Assembly (NCBI RefSeq): GCF_918697925.1
Contig: NZ_CAKKMF010000021.1
Location: 1-64,000 of the forward strand
Direction: 5' to 3'
From: Arthrobacter sp. Bi26
GTDB lineage: Bacteria > Actinomycetota > Actinomycetes > Actinomycetales > Micrococcaceae
DNA length: 64,000 nt
The position numbers were made by a program, and so were the translations under genes. Below, one piece after another: positions 28,800 through 40,475 of the stretch. Each line of letters opens with the position of its first letter. Position 1 is the first letter of the stretch. The notes under the pieces are model-generated. The model was not told the origin of the DNA and ran no database searches. It saw nothing but the letters and a program-made list of their open reading frames with translations.

Positions 28800-29672
28800 T
28801 TACTTGGTTTCGGTCGGGGCCGGGTTGCGGTCGTACTCTTCACCGAGCAGGCCGGTGTTCCCGTCCTGGCGCAGCTTGTTCATGTGCGCCTGGAACTCCG
28901 ACTCGGAGACAACCTTCACGCGGAACAGCATTTCGGAGTGGTACTCGCCACAAAGTTCGGCGCACTTGCCGTCGTAGGTGCCCTCCCGGGTGGGAGTCAA
29001 CCGGATGTAGTTGGTCTTGCCGGGAATCATGTCCCGCTTCTGCAGGAAGGCCGGCACCCAGAAGGAGTGGATGACGTCGCGTGCGTTGAGCTCGAGGTCA
29101 ACGGACTTGTTGACCGGCAGGTAAAGGGTGGGCAGCTTTTCCTTGTCCACGTCGTTACCGGTCAGGTGCGCCTGGACGCCTGCTTCGTGGACGTCCTCAG
29201 TGACGACGTCGCCCTTCAGGTAGTTGAAGTCCCATGCCCACTGCTTGCCGCGGACGTCGACGACGACGTCGGCCGGCTGTGAGCGGTCATCGATCGATGC
29301 CTGGTCGCGGTCGGTGAAGTAGAAGAACACCAGGACCATGAACAGCGGGATCGTCAGGTAGAACACTTCAAGCGGAAGGTTGAAGCTGTTCTGGCGGGGG
29401 AAGCCCACGGTGCCCTTGCGGCGGCGATAAGCGACGACGCACCAGATCATCAGGCCCCAGGTGATGATGCCGACGACCAGCGCGGCAATCCATGAGTTGA
29501 CCCAGAGGTCCATGATGAGGTCAGTGTGATTGGTGGTGCCACGCTCGGTGGGCAACCAGCCCTTCTGTACCTCTGGTGAACATCCAGTCAAAGCCAACGC
29601 GCCGGCTAGTGCCAAGCCAGTGATCGTAGTGATCTTTTTGCGTCGGCTGCCGGTTCGGTTCTGCGAACTCAC
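28800..29672 (-). CDS. ctaC: cytochrome c oxidase subunit II
   Basis: A 290-residue lipoprotein-type subunit. A signal with lipobox (LALTGCSP) is followed by two membrane helices (about residues 58-80 and 100-120). An extracellular cupredoxin domain carries the CuA site [12 protein letters not shown]. The GTG start has AGGAAGGG upstream. It accepts electrons from QcrC in the bc1-aa3 supercomplex. ctaD starts 10 bases after its stop. Confidence 0.95.
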   Translation of the reverse strand: MSSQNRTGSRRKKITTITGLALAGALALTGCSPEVQKGWLPTERGTTNHTDLIMDLWVNSWIAALVVGIITWGLMIWCVVAYRRRKGTVGFPRQNSFNLPLEVFYLTIPLFMVLVFFYFTDRDQASIDDRSQPADVVVDVRGKQWAWDFNYLKGDVVTEDVHEAGVQAHLTGNDVDKEKLPTLYLPVNKSVDLELNARDVIHSFWVPAFLQKRDMIPGKTNYIRLTPTREGTYDGKCAELCGEYHSEMLFRVKVVSESEFQAHMNKLRQDGNTGLLGEEYDRNPAPTETK

Positions 29673-29839
29673 AGACGGCCCTTCCTACTTGTTGCTGTTG
29701 CCCCGCAGATTACGGGCAGGGCAAACGAAAAGTTTTACTACTCGGTGTAGAGCTTACCGCTCTCCAGGAGTTTTCGCCCACATGTCCGCACCGTGCGTCG
29801 GGAGCTTTTTGCCGGTGCCGCTCGTTGAGGATCCTGCGG

Positions 29840-29872
29840 CACTGAGGCCGGGCAAAATGCCCGGCCTCAGTG
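29840..29872. terminator. terminator hairpin between erpA-like gene and ctaC
   Basis: CACTGAGGCCGGGCA and TGCCCGGCCTCAGTG form a perfect 15-bp stem around AAA. It lies just past the stop of the Fe-S carrier gene and upstream of the ctaC promoter region (29673-29839, which holds no gene). Confidence 0.75.
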
Positions 29873-29879
29873 GAAGGAA

Positions 29880-30269
29880 TTAGTGGAAAGAATCTCCGCA
29901 GGCGCAGGACCCGCCGGCATTGGGATTGTCGATCGTGAAGCCCTGCTTGGCGATGGTGTCCTCGAAATCGATGCTGGCACCGCTGAGGTAAGGAACACTC
30001 ATCTTGTCGACGACGACTTCAACGCCGTCGTAGTCGCGCACCGCGTCCCCGTCGAGCAGCCGCTCGTCGAAGTAGAGCTGGTAGATCAGGCCGGAGCAAC
30101 CGCCAGGCTGCACGGCAACGCGGAGGCGCAGATCGGTGCGGCCTTCCTGCTCCAGGAGGCTGCGGACCTTTCCGGCCGCGACGTCGGTCAGCTTGACCTC
30201 GTGCGTGGCCAGCTCGCCGGCCTGGGCGGCTGTGGTGTCGGCGCTGTTTTCATTGGTTGTAGTGCTCAT
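29880..30269 (-). CDS. erpA: A-type iron-sulfur carrier (HesB/ErpA-like)
   Basis: A 129-residue A-type carrier that delivers Fe-S clusters. The three ligand cysteines are in place: one in QPGGCSGLIY and two in the terminal GSCACGDSF. The first ~22 residues are a poorly conserved Thr/Ala-rich extension. AGAAGGTAGG lies before the ATG. Likely clients include the Rieske protein nearby. ErpA and IscA-like paralogues cannot be separated by sequence alone. Confidence 0.9.
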   Translation of the reverse strand: MSTTTNENSADTTAAQAGELATHEVKLTDVAAGKVRSLLEQEGRTDLRLRVAVQPGGCSGLIYQLYFDERLLDGDAVRDYDGVEVVVDKMSVPYLSGASIDFEDTIAKQGFTIDNPNAGGSCACGDSFH

Positions 30270-30440
30270 GGCCTACCTTCTTGCAACGGTGGTGGCGGCC
30301 CCGCTAGCACGGTGCCCGCCCCTACTTAAACGGTATGGGCTATAGCTACATGCTACTTCGCGCAGCCTTCTAGCTCTAACTTCTGACGTAACCGTGTGAG
30401 ACGGCTGGATGTTCCCCCGGGGGCCGGAGGGGCCGGGCGG

Positions 30441-31871
30441 CTAGAGCGCACCTTCGTCGTTGAGGCGCGCGAGCAGCAGGGCCTCGGCGACGATCGCGTT
30501 CCGGAAGTCGCCCAGGTGCAGCGATTCGTTGGCGCTGTGGGCCCGGGAATCGGGATCCTCGACGCCGGTGACCAGGATCTGCACGTCCGGGTAGAGCTCG
30601 GTCAGATCCGCGATGAACGGAATGGACCCGCCGATCCCCATTTCGACGGCGGGTACGCCCCAGGCCTCGCCCAGCGCCCACATGGCCACGGACGCGGCCT
30701 TCGAGCTGGTGTCCGTCAGGAAGGAGCTGCCGCTCTCCCCCGGGGTGAACACCACCTGCGCGCCGAACGGCGCGTTCTCCTCGACGTGCTTGCGGACAGC
30801 ATCCATGGCGGCTGCGGGGTCCTGCCCGGGGGCCAGGCGCAGGCTGAACTTGGCCCGGGCCCGCGGCAGCAGGGTGTTGGAGGCTACGTCCACGGCCGGG
30901 GCGTCAAAACCGATGATGGACAAGGCCGGCTTGGTCCACATGCGCGAGGCAATGCTCCCGGTCCCGGCGAGCTTCACGCCGTCGAGCACGGAGGCATCGG
31001 CGCGGTACTCCTCCTCGGTGAGGTCGACCACCACGTCGTCGCGGCTCACCAGGCCCTTGATCGCGACGCTGCCCTCGTCGTCGTGGAGGGTCGCGATCAG
31101 GCGGGCCAGCAGGGTCGGCGCGTCCAGCACCGGGCCGCCGAACATGCCCGAGTGCACCGCGTGGTCCAGGACCTTGACCTCGATGGTGCCGTCCACCAGG
31201 CCGCGCAGGCTGGTGGTCAGGGCAGGAATGCCCACCTTCCAGTTGCTGGAGTCGGCCACGACGATCACGTCGGAGCGGAGAAGCTCGCGGTGCGTCTCGA
31301 GGAACTGCCGGAACGTTGGCGAGCCGGCCTCTTCTTCGCCCTCGAAGAAGAACGTCACGCCGAGGCCCAGCTCGTCTCCGAGCACGCGCGTCACGGCCGA
31401 GTAGGCGGCGATGTGGGCGAGGATGCCGGCCTTGTCATCGGCGGCACCGCGGCCGAAGAGCCGCCCGTCGCGTTCGACGGCGGTGAAGGGGTCGGTTTCC
31501 CATAGCGCCAGATCACCCGTGGGCTGGACGTCGTGGTGGGCGTAGAGCAGAACTGTCGGCTTGCCCTCGGCAGCTGGACGGCGCGCGACGACGGCGGGGC
31601 CGCCGGGTGTCCCGTCTTCCTTGTCGCAGCGCAGGATCCGCACGTCGTCGAAACCGCTGGCCCGCACGAGGGCGGCGACGGCGTCGGCGCTGCGGTTCAG
31701 CGGGGCAGGATCAAAGCTTGGCCAGGCGATGCCCGGAATGGCAACAAGGTCCGTCAGCTGGCCGATCGTTTCGTCGAACGATTCGGCAACGGCCTGGCGG
31801 AGGGCCTCGGCATCGATGGTGCCGTCGTGGTCCATAGTGGTCAGCGGGTTCCCCGCGGTTGATGAAGTCAT
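30441..31871 (-). CDS. M20-family dipeptidase
   Basis: A 476-residue zinc aminoacylase/carboxypeptidase-fold enzyme. Metal and catalytic residues are seen in LLYAHHDVQP, GRGAADDKAG, FEGEEEAGSP and SNESLHLGD. A dimerisation lid domain sits between (about residues 210-330). ATG at 31871 was chosen because the longer frame to 32243 covers the divergent DUF3043 gene. It hydrolyses dipeptides in the cytoplasm by family inference. Confidence 0.93.
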   Translation of the reverse strand: MTSSTAGNPLTTMDHDGTIDAEALRQAVAESFDETIGQLTDLVAIPGIAWPSFDPAPLNRSADAVAALVRASGFDDVRILRCDKEDGTPGGPAVVARRPAAEGKPTVLLYAHHDVQPTGDLALWETDPFTAVERDGRLFGRGAADDKAGILAHIAAYSAVTRVLGDELGLGVTFFFEGEEEAGSPTFRQFLETHRELLRSDVIVVADSSNWKVGIPALTTSLRGLVDGTIEVKVLDHAVHSGMFGGPVLDAPTLLARLIATLHDDEGSVAIKGLVSRDDVVVDLTEEEYRADASVLDGVKLAGTGSIASRMWTKPALSIIGFDAPAVDVASNTLLPRARAKFSLRLAPGQDPAAAMDAVRKHVEENAPFGAQVVFTPGESGSSFLTDTSSKAASVAMWALGEAWGVPAVEMGIGGSIPFIADLTELYPDVQILVTGVEDPDSRAHSANESLHLGDFRNAIVAEALLLARLNDEGAL

Positions 31872-31977
31872 GGCCAAAAGACTACCCGTGCGCTGGATCA
31901 CGACAAACAGCATCGTCGCCGGGCCTGCGCCGTGTGGGCTGGGTCTCGGACCCGTGTCTGCGGGGTATTCTTTAGGG

Positions 31978-32577
31978 GTGTTTGGACGTAAAAAGGAAGC
32001 GCCATCGGCGCAGGAAATAGTTGACCAGCAGGCAGCCGAGGCAGCAGCCCGGGGCACCGTGACCGGCAAGGGCGCACCCACGCCCAAGCGCAGCGCCCAG
32101 GTAGCGGCCCGCAAGCGGCCCCTCGTGCCGGAGGACCGCAAGGCCTCCAAGGCGGCCGAGCGCGCCGCCGTCGCGGAGCAGCGGCTCAAGATGCGGCAAG
32201 CCATGGACAGCGGTGACGAGAAGTTCCTGCCCTTGCGCGACAAGGGTCCGCAGAAGCGTTTCGCCCGTGATTACGTCGATGCACGCTTCAGCCTGGGCGA
32301 GTACCTCATGTTCGGTGCCCTGCTCTTCGTCATCATCTCGCTGCTCGTGCCGGCCTCCAGCGCGCAGATGGTCTACGTCCTGGGCGGCTTCTGGGTCATG
32401 TTCCTCGCGGTCTTCGTGGACGTCTTCATCCTCTCCCGCAAACTCAAGAAGCGTCTTGGCGAAAAGTTCGGCGACGTCGAGCGCGGCACCGTCTGGTACG
32501 GCTCCATGCGCTCCCTTCAGTTCCGCCGCCTGCGCCTGCCCAAGCCCCAGGTCAACCGCGGCCAGTTCCCCGTCTGA
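31978..32577 (+). CDS. DUF3043 membrane protein
   Basis: A 199-residue protein. The N-terminal half is charged and low in complexity (TGKGAPTPKRSAQVAARKRPL), followed by RDYVDARFSLGEYL, two membrane helices (about residues 112-130 and 137-155), and a basic tail. This is the DUF3043 plan of actinobacteria. A TATTCT box six bases before the GTG suggests a leaderless message. Function unknown. Confidence 0.9.
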   Translation: MFGRKKEAPSAQEIVDQQAAEAAARGTVTGKGAPTPKRSAQVAARKRPLVPEDRKASKAAERAAVAEQRLKMRQAMDSGDEKFLPLRDKGPQKRFARDYVDARFSLGEYLMFGALLFVIISLLVPASSAQMVYVLGGFWVMFLAVFVDVFILSRKLKKRLGEKFGDVERGTVWYGSMRSLQFRRLRLPKPQVNRGQFPV

Positions 32578-32598
32578 CATTCCCTCCCAGTCGTCTTC

Positions 32599-32642
32599 AA
32601 ACGAGAAGCCCCCGGCAGTCATCTGCCGGGGGCTTCTCGTTT
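32599..32642. terminator. terminator between DUF3043 and pyrD
   Basis: A 20-bp perfect stem (AAACGAGAAGCCCCCGGCAG and complement) with loop TCAT lies between two convergent genes. Confidence 0.85.
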
Positions 32643-32679
32643 GCTGCGATCTGTCCGGGGCCTGATCGCCCCGTGATGC

Positions 32680-33753
32680 CTAGCGCCGGCTCGGGTGCAT
32701 GGCCAGCAGCCGGTTGATCCGGGCGGCCCAGAAGGGTCCCTCGTAGAGGAATGCCGTGTAGCCCTGGACGAGGGTGGCGCCGGCGTCCAGCCGTTCCTGC
32801 ACATCCTGCGCGGTTTCGACACCGCCCACTGAGACGAGCGTCAGCGCTCCGCCCGTCACGGACTTGAGCCGGGCCAGGACATCCAGGGACCGTTGCTTGA
32901 GGGGCGCGCCGGAAAGGCCACCGGCCCCGCACGCTTCAACCTTGTCCGGGCTGGAGACGAGCCCGGTGCGGGCGATCGTGGTGTTGGTTGCGATAATGCC
33001 GTCCAGCTTGAGGTCCAGCGCCAGGCGCGCGACGTCGTCGATGTCCTCATCGCTGAGGTCAGGCGCGATCTTGACCAGGAGGGGAACGTGGCGGCCGGCG
33101 GCCTTGTCCGCTTCCTCGCCCACTGCGGTCAGCAGCGGGCGCAGCGTCTCCACGTCCTGAAGCAGCCGGAGGCCGGGCGTGTTGGGCGAGCTGACGTTCA
33201 CCACCAGATAGTCGGCGGCCGGGGCCAGGCTGCGCGCACTGATGAGGTAATCGGACACCGCATCTTCGAGCCCAACCACCTTGCTCTTGCCGATGTTCAC
33301 CCCGATCACGGGCCGCACGCCGGGCTGGTGGCGCTGCAGGGCGGCGCGGGCGGACTTCAGGCGCGGGGCCACCGCCGCGGCGCCGTCGTTATTGAACCCC
33401 ATCCGGTTGACGACGGCCCTGTCCTCCACGAGGCGGAACAGCCGCGGCGCCGGGTTCCCGGGCTGGGCCTGACCGGTGATCGTGCCGACTTCCACATGGC
33501 CGAAGCCGAGCTCGGTCAGCGCCTCGATGCCGTGGCCTTCCTTGTCGAAGCCGGCAGCGAGTCCGAACGGGGAGGGGAAGGTCAGGCCGAACGCCTGGGT
33601 CTGCAGGGATGCTGCGGGGGCCGTGACCTTCTGCAGCAGCCGCCCGGCGCCGCAACTGTGGGCGAGCCGGATGGCCTTGAAACCGATCTTATGGGCGCGT
33701 TCGGCGTCCATCCATGAGAAGGCCAGCCGGAAGAATGTGGGATATACGCGCAT
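32680..33753 (-). CDS. pyrD: quinone-dependent dihydroorotate dehydrogenase
   Basis: A 357-residue class 2 enzyme of pyrimidine synthesis. The N-terminal membrane-associating extension ([21 protein letters not shown]) and the FMN barrel are both present. [34 protein letters not shown] with the catalytic Ser, and [12 protein letters not shown] are diagnostic. It acts at the membrane with menaquinone as electron acceptor. It is not in a pyr operon here. Confidence 0.96.
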   Translation of the reverse strand: MRVYPTFFRLAFSWMDAERAHKIGFKAIRLAHSCGAGRLLQKVTAPAASLQTQAFGLTFPSPFGLAAGFDKEGHGIEALTELGFGHVEVGTITGQAQPGNPAPRLFRLVEDRAVVNRMGFNNDGAAAVAPRLKSARAALQRHQPGVRPVIGVNIGKSKVVGLEDAVSDYLISARSLAPAADYLVVNVSSPNTPGLRLLQDVETLRPLLTAVGEEADKAAGRHVPLLVKIAPDLSDEDIDDVARLALDLKLDGIIATNTTIARTGLVSSPDKVEACGAGGLSGAPLKQRSLDVLARLKSVTGGALTLVSVGGVETAQDVQERLDAGATLVQGYTAFLYEGPFWAARINRLLAMHPSRR

Positions 33754-33810
33754 GCCTCTAGTTTTCCGGTTCGGGCCGCGCAGACCAAACCAGCGCTCGG
33801 GCGGACGCCC

Positions 33811-33858
33811 GTTGTGACTGCGGTTGTGACTGTCGGTGTGACTGCGGTTGTGACTGCG
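33811..33858. repeat. four-copy ~12-bp tandem repeat
   Basis: GTTGTGACTGCG, GTTGTGACTGTCG, GTGTGACTGCG and GTTGTGACTGCG follow one another in the gap between pyrD and the divergent flavoprotein gene. Confidence 0.8.
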
Positions 33859-33916
33859 GCGCCCAGCGCCGTGGACCCGGCGGCCGAACAGCGCCGGGGA
33901 GAGTTAGCATGAAGCC

Positions 33917-35611
33917 ATGACCAGCAATGATGGTGTCGGAACGGACGGCCGCGGGGCGCCGGCGCGCGGGATCGAGGCCGATGTCGTGGTGGTCGGGGCG
34001 GGCCTGGCCGGGCTCGTCGCGGCGGCCCAGGCCTATGCCGCCGGCCGGCGGGTGGCCGTGCTCGATCAGGAACCCGAGGCCTCCGTCGGCGGCCAGGCGC
34101 ACTGGTCCTTCGGCGGCCTCTTCCTGGTCAACTCCCCGGAACAGCGGCGGCTCGGGGTGCGGGACAGCGAAGAACTGGCCCTCACCGACTGGCATGCGTC
34201 CGCAGGATTCGACAGGCCGGCGGACGCGCTGGCGAAGGAGTGGGCGGCGGCGTACGTGAACTTTGCCGCCGGGGAGAAACGTGCGTGGCTCGCGTCGCTG
34301 GGCGTCCGGCTGTTTCCCTTGGTGCAGTGGGCCGAACGCGGCGGCTACGGCCCGGACGGCCACGGCAACACTGTCCCGCGCTTCCATGTCACATGGGGCA
34401 CGGGACCTGCCCTGGTGGCTCCCTTCCTTGCCAAACTGCGCGAGGGCGAAGCCGCCGGGCGCGTGTCCTTTCATTTCCGACACCGCGCCACTGAGCTTGT
34501 GAAAACCGCGGGCCGGGTGAGCGGCGTGCGCGGCGAACTGCTCGAGGCCAGCAGCGCGGGGCGGGGCGAAAGATCCTCAAGGCGCCCGGCAGGCAGTTTC
34601 GAGGCCGTGGCCGCGGCGGTGGTGGTGACGAGCGGCGGGATCGGCGGCAACCACGATTCGGTCCGCAGGCAGTGGCCCGGCGGCGTTGCGCCGGAGCGGA
34701 TGCTGAGCGGCGTACCCGCTTCCGTGGACGGGGACTTCCTGCCGGCCGTAGGTCGGGCCGGCGGGAACCTCATCAATGGCGACCGGATGTGGCACTACCC
34801 GGAGGGCATCCACAACCATGCCCCGGTCTGGCCGCGGCACGGCATCCGGATCCTGCCCGGGCCGTCGGCCCTGTGGCTGGATGCTACGGGGCGGGCCCTC
34901 CCCCCTCCCCTGTTTCCCGGATTCGATTCCCTCGGCGCCCTCCGCCACATTCTGGCCACCGGACATGCCCATTCCTGGTTTGTCCTCAACAGGACCATCG
35001 CCCTGAAGGAGTTCGCCCTGTCCGGATCAGAGCAGAACCCGGATGTCACGGGCAAGGATGTCCGCCTGCTGGCCGCCAGGCTGAAGCCCGGCAGCGACAC
35101 GCCGCTGCAGCGTTTCCTGGACCGCGGAGTCGACTTCCTGCAGGCGGACAGCCCCGCCGGACTGGCCTGCCAAATGAACGAATTGACGGGCGGACAGCTC
35201 ATTGACCCCGGGGCCCTGGACCAGCTGATCCGCGACCGGGACCGGCAGTTTTCCAGCGGGCTTGGCAAGGATCCGCAGCTGGCGGCCATTCGGGCCGCGC
35301 GCCGTTTCGCCACCGACAAGATCATGCGGGTGGCGCCACCGCACCGGCTGCTGGATCCGCGCCACGGTCCGTTGCTTGCCGTCCGGCTCTCCGTCCTGAC
35401 ACGCAAGAGCCTCGGCGGCCTGCACACGGATCTGCAGTCGCGGGTCCTGGACGTGACCGGGCAGCCCGTACCCGGGCTGTTCGCCGCCGGAGAAGCCGCA
35501 GGGTTCGGCGGCGGCGGAATTCACGGCTACCGGGCCCTCGAGGGGACATTCCTGGGCGGGTGCCTCTTCTCCGGACGTTCGGCCGGCCGCTCCGCGGCGT
35601 CCGCAGCATAG
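33917..35611 (+). CDS. FAD-binding dehydrogenase (fumarate reductase/KstD-like)
   Basis: A 564-residue flavoprotein. The dinucleotide-binding motif VVVGAGLAGLVAAAQAYAAG lies at about residues 24-43. HWSFGGLFLV follows, and the C-terminal FAD segment is GLFAAGEAAGFGGGGIHGYR. Succinate/fumarate-type active-site residues are not obvious. It matches the actinobacterial group annotated as FAD-binding dehydrogenase, sometimes compared with 3-ketosteroid dehydrogenase. The next hydrolase gene follows by 35 bases on the same strand. Confidence 0.9.
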   Translation: MTSNDGVGTDGRGAPARGIEADVVVVGAGLAGLVAAAQAYAAGRRVAVLDQEPEASVGGQAHWSFGGLFLVNSPEQRRLGVRDSEELALTDWHASAGFDRPADALAKEWAAAYVNFAAGEKRAWLASLGVRLFPLVQWAERGGYGPDGHGNTVPRFHVTWGTGPALVAPFLAKLREGEAAGRVSFHFRHRATELVKTAGRVSGVRGELLEASSAGRGERSSRRPAGSFEAVAAAVVVTSGGIGGNHDSVRRQWPGGVAPERMLSGVPASVDGDFLPAVGRAGGNLINGDRMWHYPEGIHNHAPVWPRHGIRILPGPSALWLDATGRALPPPLFPGFDSLGALRHILATGHAHSWFVLNRTIALKEFALSGSEQNPDVTGKDVRLLAARLKPGSDTPLQRFLDRGVDFLQADSPAGLACQMNELTGGQLIDPGALDQLIRDRDRQFSSGLGKDPQLAAIRAARRFATDKIMRVAPPHRLLDPRHGPLLAVRLSVLTRKSLGGLHTDLQSRVLDVTGQPVPGLFAAGEAAGFGGGGIHGYRALEGTFLGGCLFSGRSAGRSAASAA

Positions 35612-35646
35612 TCAGCGGCGCAGGCAACGGCGCAGGAGGAAAGTCG

Positions 35647-36618
35647 ATGCAGTGGCGGACCGACATACTGGGGGATGATTTCCAGGCGTGCGCCTTCGAG
35701 GCCACCGGACCTGACGGCGTGCTGCGCACGGCCACCCTGGTCCGCCATACCCCGCTGGGACCGGCACCATCTGCCCTGCCGGCCCGGGCCGTGCTGTTCC
35801 TGCACGGCTGGAGTGACTACTTCTTCAACGAGGAACTCGCGGAATTCTGGGCCCGGCAGGGATTTGAGTTCTTCGCCCTCGACATGCACAACCACGGCCG
35901 CAGCCTGCGGCCGGGCACCCACGGCGGCTACGTCGCGGACCTGGACAACTACGACGCCGAAATCACAGCAGCGATCGGCATCATCGGCTCGCTCCGGCCG
36001 GCCGGCGCGGCGCCGCGGCTGATACTCATGGGCCACTCCACCGGCGGCCTCATCGCGGCGCTGTGGGCCGACCGGCACCCGGGGGTGGCATCGCAGCTGG
36101 TTCTGGACAGCCCGTGGCTGGAGGTCCACGGCAGCCCCGCCCTGCGCCGGGCCGCGCGGACCATGGTGGAGCCGTTCGCCCGGTTCTGGCCAGAGTCGGT
36201 GATCCGGCTGCCAGAGCGTGCCTTCTACTGGCGCAGCATCAGCAGCGCGGCGGAGGGCGAATGGGCGCTGGACGATGCCTACCGTCCGCCGCATGCCTTT
36301 CCGGTCCGTGCCGGCTGGCTCAGCGCCGTGCTGAGCGGTCAGTCCAAGGTGGCGCGCGGCCTGAACATCGATGTGCCCATCCTCGTGCTGATTTCGGGCG
36401 CCAGCGCCAACGGGATGTTCTGGAAGGAGTCCATGCGCCGCACCGACGCGGTCCTCGACGTGAACACGATCGCCCTACGAGCGCTTAGCCTGGGCCGGAC
36501 CGTCACGCTGGAGCGGATTGACGGGGCCCTGCATGACGTCTTCCTCTCCGCACCCCGGGTCCGCGCGGACGCCTATGCCCGGCTGTCCCGGTGGCTCAGG
36601 GCGTACGTATTCGGCTGA
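35647..36618 (+). CDS. alpha/beta hydrolase (S33 serine aminopeptidase-like)
   Basis: A 323-residue hydrolase. The oxyanion-hole segment is FLHGWSDYF, the nucleophile is Ser131 in GHSTGG, and the catalytic His is probably in GALHDVF near the end. The acid residue is not clear; RRTDAVLDV is the nearest candidate. AGGAGGAAA precedes the ATG. It may be co-transcribed with the upstream flavoprotein. Likely a lysophospholipase or monoacylglycerol lipase-like esterase; substrate unknown. Confidence 0.88.
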   Translation: MQWRTDILGDDFQACAFEATGPDGVLRTATLVRHTPLGPAPSALPARAVLFLHGWSDYFFNEELAEFWARQGFEFFALDMHNHGRSLRPGTHGGYVADLDNYDAEITAAIGIIGSLRPAGAAPRLILMGHSTGGLIAALWADRHPGVASQLVLDSPWLEVHGSPALRRAARTMVEPFARFWPESVIRLPERAFYWRSISSAAEGEWALDDAYRPPHAFPVRAGWLSAVLSGQSKVARGLNIDVPILVLISGASANGMFWKESMRRTDAVLDVNTIALRALSLGRTVTLERIDGALHDVFLSAPRVRADAYARLSRWLRAYVFG

Positions 36619-36683
36619 CGCGAACTAGGCGCCGGCGGCAGCGGCCCGCCTCCGGCAGGCAGAGGCCCGGTCCGGCCGGCCGG

Positions 36684-37553
36684 TCAGGTGCCCTGATTGC
36701 CTGCGACGGGAGCGGCGTCGACCGCTCCTCCGTAGCGGCGGTCCCGCTGGGCATAGATCTCGACGGCGTCCCACAGCGTCCGGCGGTCCACGTCCGGCCA
36801 CAGGGTGTCCATGAACACGAACTCGGCGTAGGCCGACTGCCACAGCATGAAATTGGACAGCCGCTGCTCGCCGGAGCTGCGCAGGAACAGGTCAACGTCG
36901 GGCAAGTCCGGCTCGTCCAGGAACTTTTGGATGGTCCGTTCGGTGATGGCGCCCGGTTTGAGCCGGCCCTGCGCCACTTCCTCCGCGATCGCGGCGACGG
37001 CGTCGGCGATCTCGGCGCGTCCGCCATAGTTGACACACATGTTCAAGGTGCAGGTGCTGTTGCCGCGGGTGTAGTCCTCGGCCTCTTCGAGTTCGCGGAT
37101 CACCGAGCCCCACAGTTTCGGACGCCTCCCGGACCAGCGGATCCGGACCCCCCAGTCATCGAGCTGGTTCCGTTGACGGCGCAGCACGTCCTTGTTGAAG
37201 CCCATCAGGAAGCGCACCTCCTCGGGGGACCGCCGCCAGTTCTCGGTGGAGAAGGCGTATACGCTGACGTGCTCGATTCCCAGCTCGATCGCGCCGGCCA
37301 TGACGTCCAGCAGGGCGGGCTCCCCCGCCTTGTGGCCCTCGATCCTCGGCAGGCCGCGCTGGTTCGCCCAGCGTCCGTTGCCGTCCATGACGATCGCTAC
37401 ATGCCTCGGAATGAGCTCCGCGGGAATCGCGGGCGGAACAGCGCCGGATGGATGCGGATAGGGAGCCACCACCGGGGCGGTCCGCCGCCGGACGGTGGCC
37501 TGCTTCCCCTGGCTCTTCTCCAGGTTTCTTCCCAAGCTTCTTCCCAATGCCAC
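36684..37553 (-). CDS. uppS: isoprenyl (undecaprenyl-type) diphosphate synthase
   Basis: A 289-residue cis-prenyltransferase that makes the polyprenyl carrier for cell-wall synthesis. The catalytic Asp57 lies in [24 protein letters not shown] and the C-terminal [20 protein letters not shown] signature are complete. The GTG start is two bases after the recO stop, so the genes are coupled. Confidence 0.95.
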   Translation of the reverse strand: MALGRSLGRNLEKSQGKQATVRRRTAPVVAPYPHPSGAVPPAIPAELIPRHVAIVMDGNGRWANQRGLPRIEGHKAGEPALLDVMAGAIELGIEHVSVYAFSTENWRRSPEEVRFLMGFNKDVLRRQRNQLDDWGVRIRWSGRRPKLWGSVIRELEEAEDYTRGNSTCTLNMCVNYGGRAEIADAVAAIAEEVAQGRLKPGAITERTIQKFLDEPDLPDVDLFLRSSGEQRLSNFMLWQSAYAEFVFMDTLWPDVDRRTLWDAVEIYAQRDRRYGGAVDAAPVAGNQGT

Positions 37554-37555
37554 TT

Positions 37556-38308
37556 TTACGTTCGCTCCACATGTTTGAGGGATTTGAGGACTCGCTCCAG
37601 GTGCCACTGAAGGTAGCTGGCCACCAGGCCGGCCGCTTCCCGGCGGTGAACGGATTCGGAGGCATCCGCCGTCGTCCAGTTCCCGGTGAGCAGGGCACCA
37701 AGCAGGACCACGGTTTCCGGGGCAGGCGCCGGGGACCCCGGCGGCCGGCACTCGGGGCAGACCATGCCGCCCAGCGGCACGGAAAAGGCCGTGTGCGGCC
37801 CGGGCGCACCGCACCGGGCGCAGTCGGTAAAGCTCGGCGCCCAGCCGCCGGTCGCAAGGGCGCGGAGCAGGTACGAATCCAGGATCAGTTCGGAGGCGTG
37901 GTCACCCCGGCTCAGGGACGCGAGTGCACCAACCAGCAGGTTGTACTGGGCGGTTCCGGCTTCGCCGTCGACGTCCGTGAGCTTCTCTGCTGTCTCGGTC
38001 ATGGCGGCCGCCACCGTGTAGCGGCCATAGTCCGCCGCGATGTTTCCGCCGTAGGCGCCTTTGGCCACGGCTTGCGTGACGACGTCCAGGGTGCGCCCGG
38101 AAATCAGCTGGAGATCGGCCACCATGAACGGTTCCAGCCTGGCGCCGAATCGGCTGCTGGTGCGTCGGACGCCCTTCGCCACCGCTCGCACCTGGCCGTG
38201 GTGCTTTGTCAGCAGGGTGATGATCCGGTCGGCCTCGCCCAGCTTGTGGGTGCGCAGTACGACGGCGTCATCACGGTAGGCGCGCGCTGCGAAGGATTGT
38301 TGGGCCAC
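37556..38308 (-). CDS. recO: DNA repair protein RecO
   Basis: A 250-residue RecFOR-pathway protein. The N-terminal OB fold ([23 protein letters not shown]) is followed by a helical domain with a zinc site (CARCG and CPECR). GTG at 38308 is used because homologues begin near [11 protein letters not shown]; an ATG five codons upstream is possible. It loads RecA on SSB-coated DNA. Confidence 0.93.
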   Translation of the reverse strand: MAQQSFAARAYRDDAVVLRTHKLGEADRIITLLTKHHGQVRAVAKGVRRTSSRFGARLEPFMVADLQLISGRTLDVVTQAVAKGAYGGNIAADYGRYTVAAAMTETAEKLTDVDGEAGTAQYNLLVGALASLSRGDHASELILDSYLLRALATGGWAPSFTDCARCGAPGPHTAFSVPLGGMVCPECRPPGSPAPAPETVVLLGALLTGNWTTADASESVHRREAAGLVASYLQWHLERVLKSLKHVERT

Positions 38309-38369
38309 AGTTAATCTTCGCACTGTCTTTACGGAATCACGGCATGGGCAGCACCGCCGAGGTAAAACA

Positions 38370-38399
38370 CTGCGCCGCCGGAGTGTTCCGGCGGCGCAG
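38370..38399 (-). terminator. hairpin downstream of leuA
   Basis: CTGCGCCGCCGGA and TCCGGCGGCGCAG form a perfect 13-bp stem with a 4-base loop, about 85 bases past the leuA stop. No clear T-run. Confidence 0.55.
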
Positions 38400-38482
38400 G
38401 GTGTGTCAGGTCAGTGTCTTCCGTGCCTGTGTCTGCCGTCCTGGCGGACACCGTGCCGGAGCATGCCGTGCCGGCGGACGGA

Positions 38483-40359
<1,877 letters not shown>

Positions 40360-40475
40360 AATTTCACAGTAACACGGGTGCGTAAGATGAAGGAGCCAGA
40401 CCACCGTAACGTCCACCATGCAGACTGTGCGCCGACAAACGCTCCGGCGCCGGACTGCCTCTCAAAGGAGCATCC

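Noticed and set aside
27158-29074. A 638-codon open frame on the plus strand
   Set aside because: Antisense to ctaD/ctaC; rich in Asp, Glu, Arg and Gly with no domain.
33758-34483. A 241-codon minus-strand frame upstream of pyrD
   Set aside because: Mostly antisense of the flavoprotein gene and reads through the tandem repeat.
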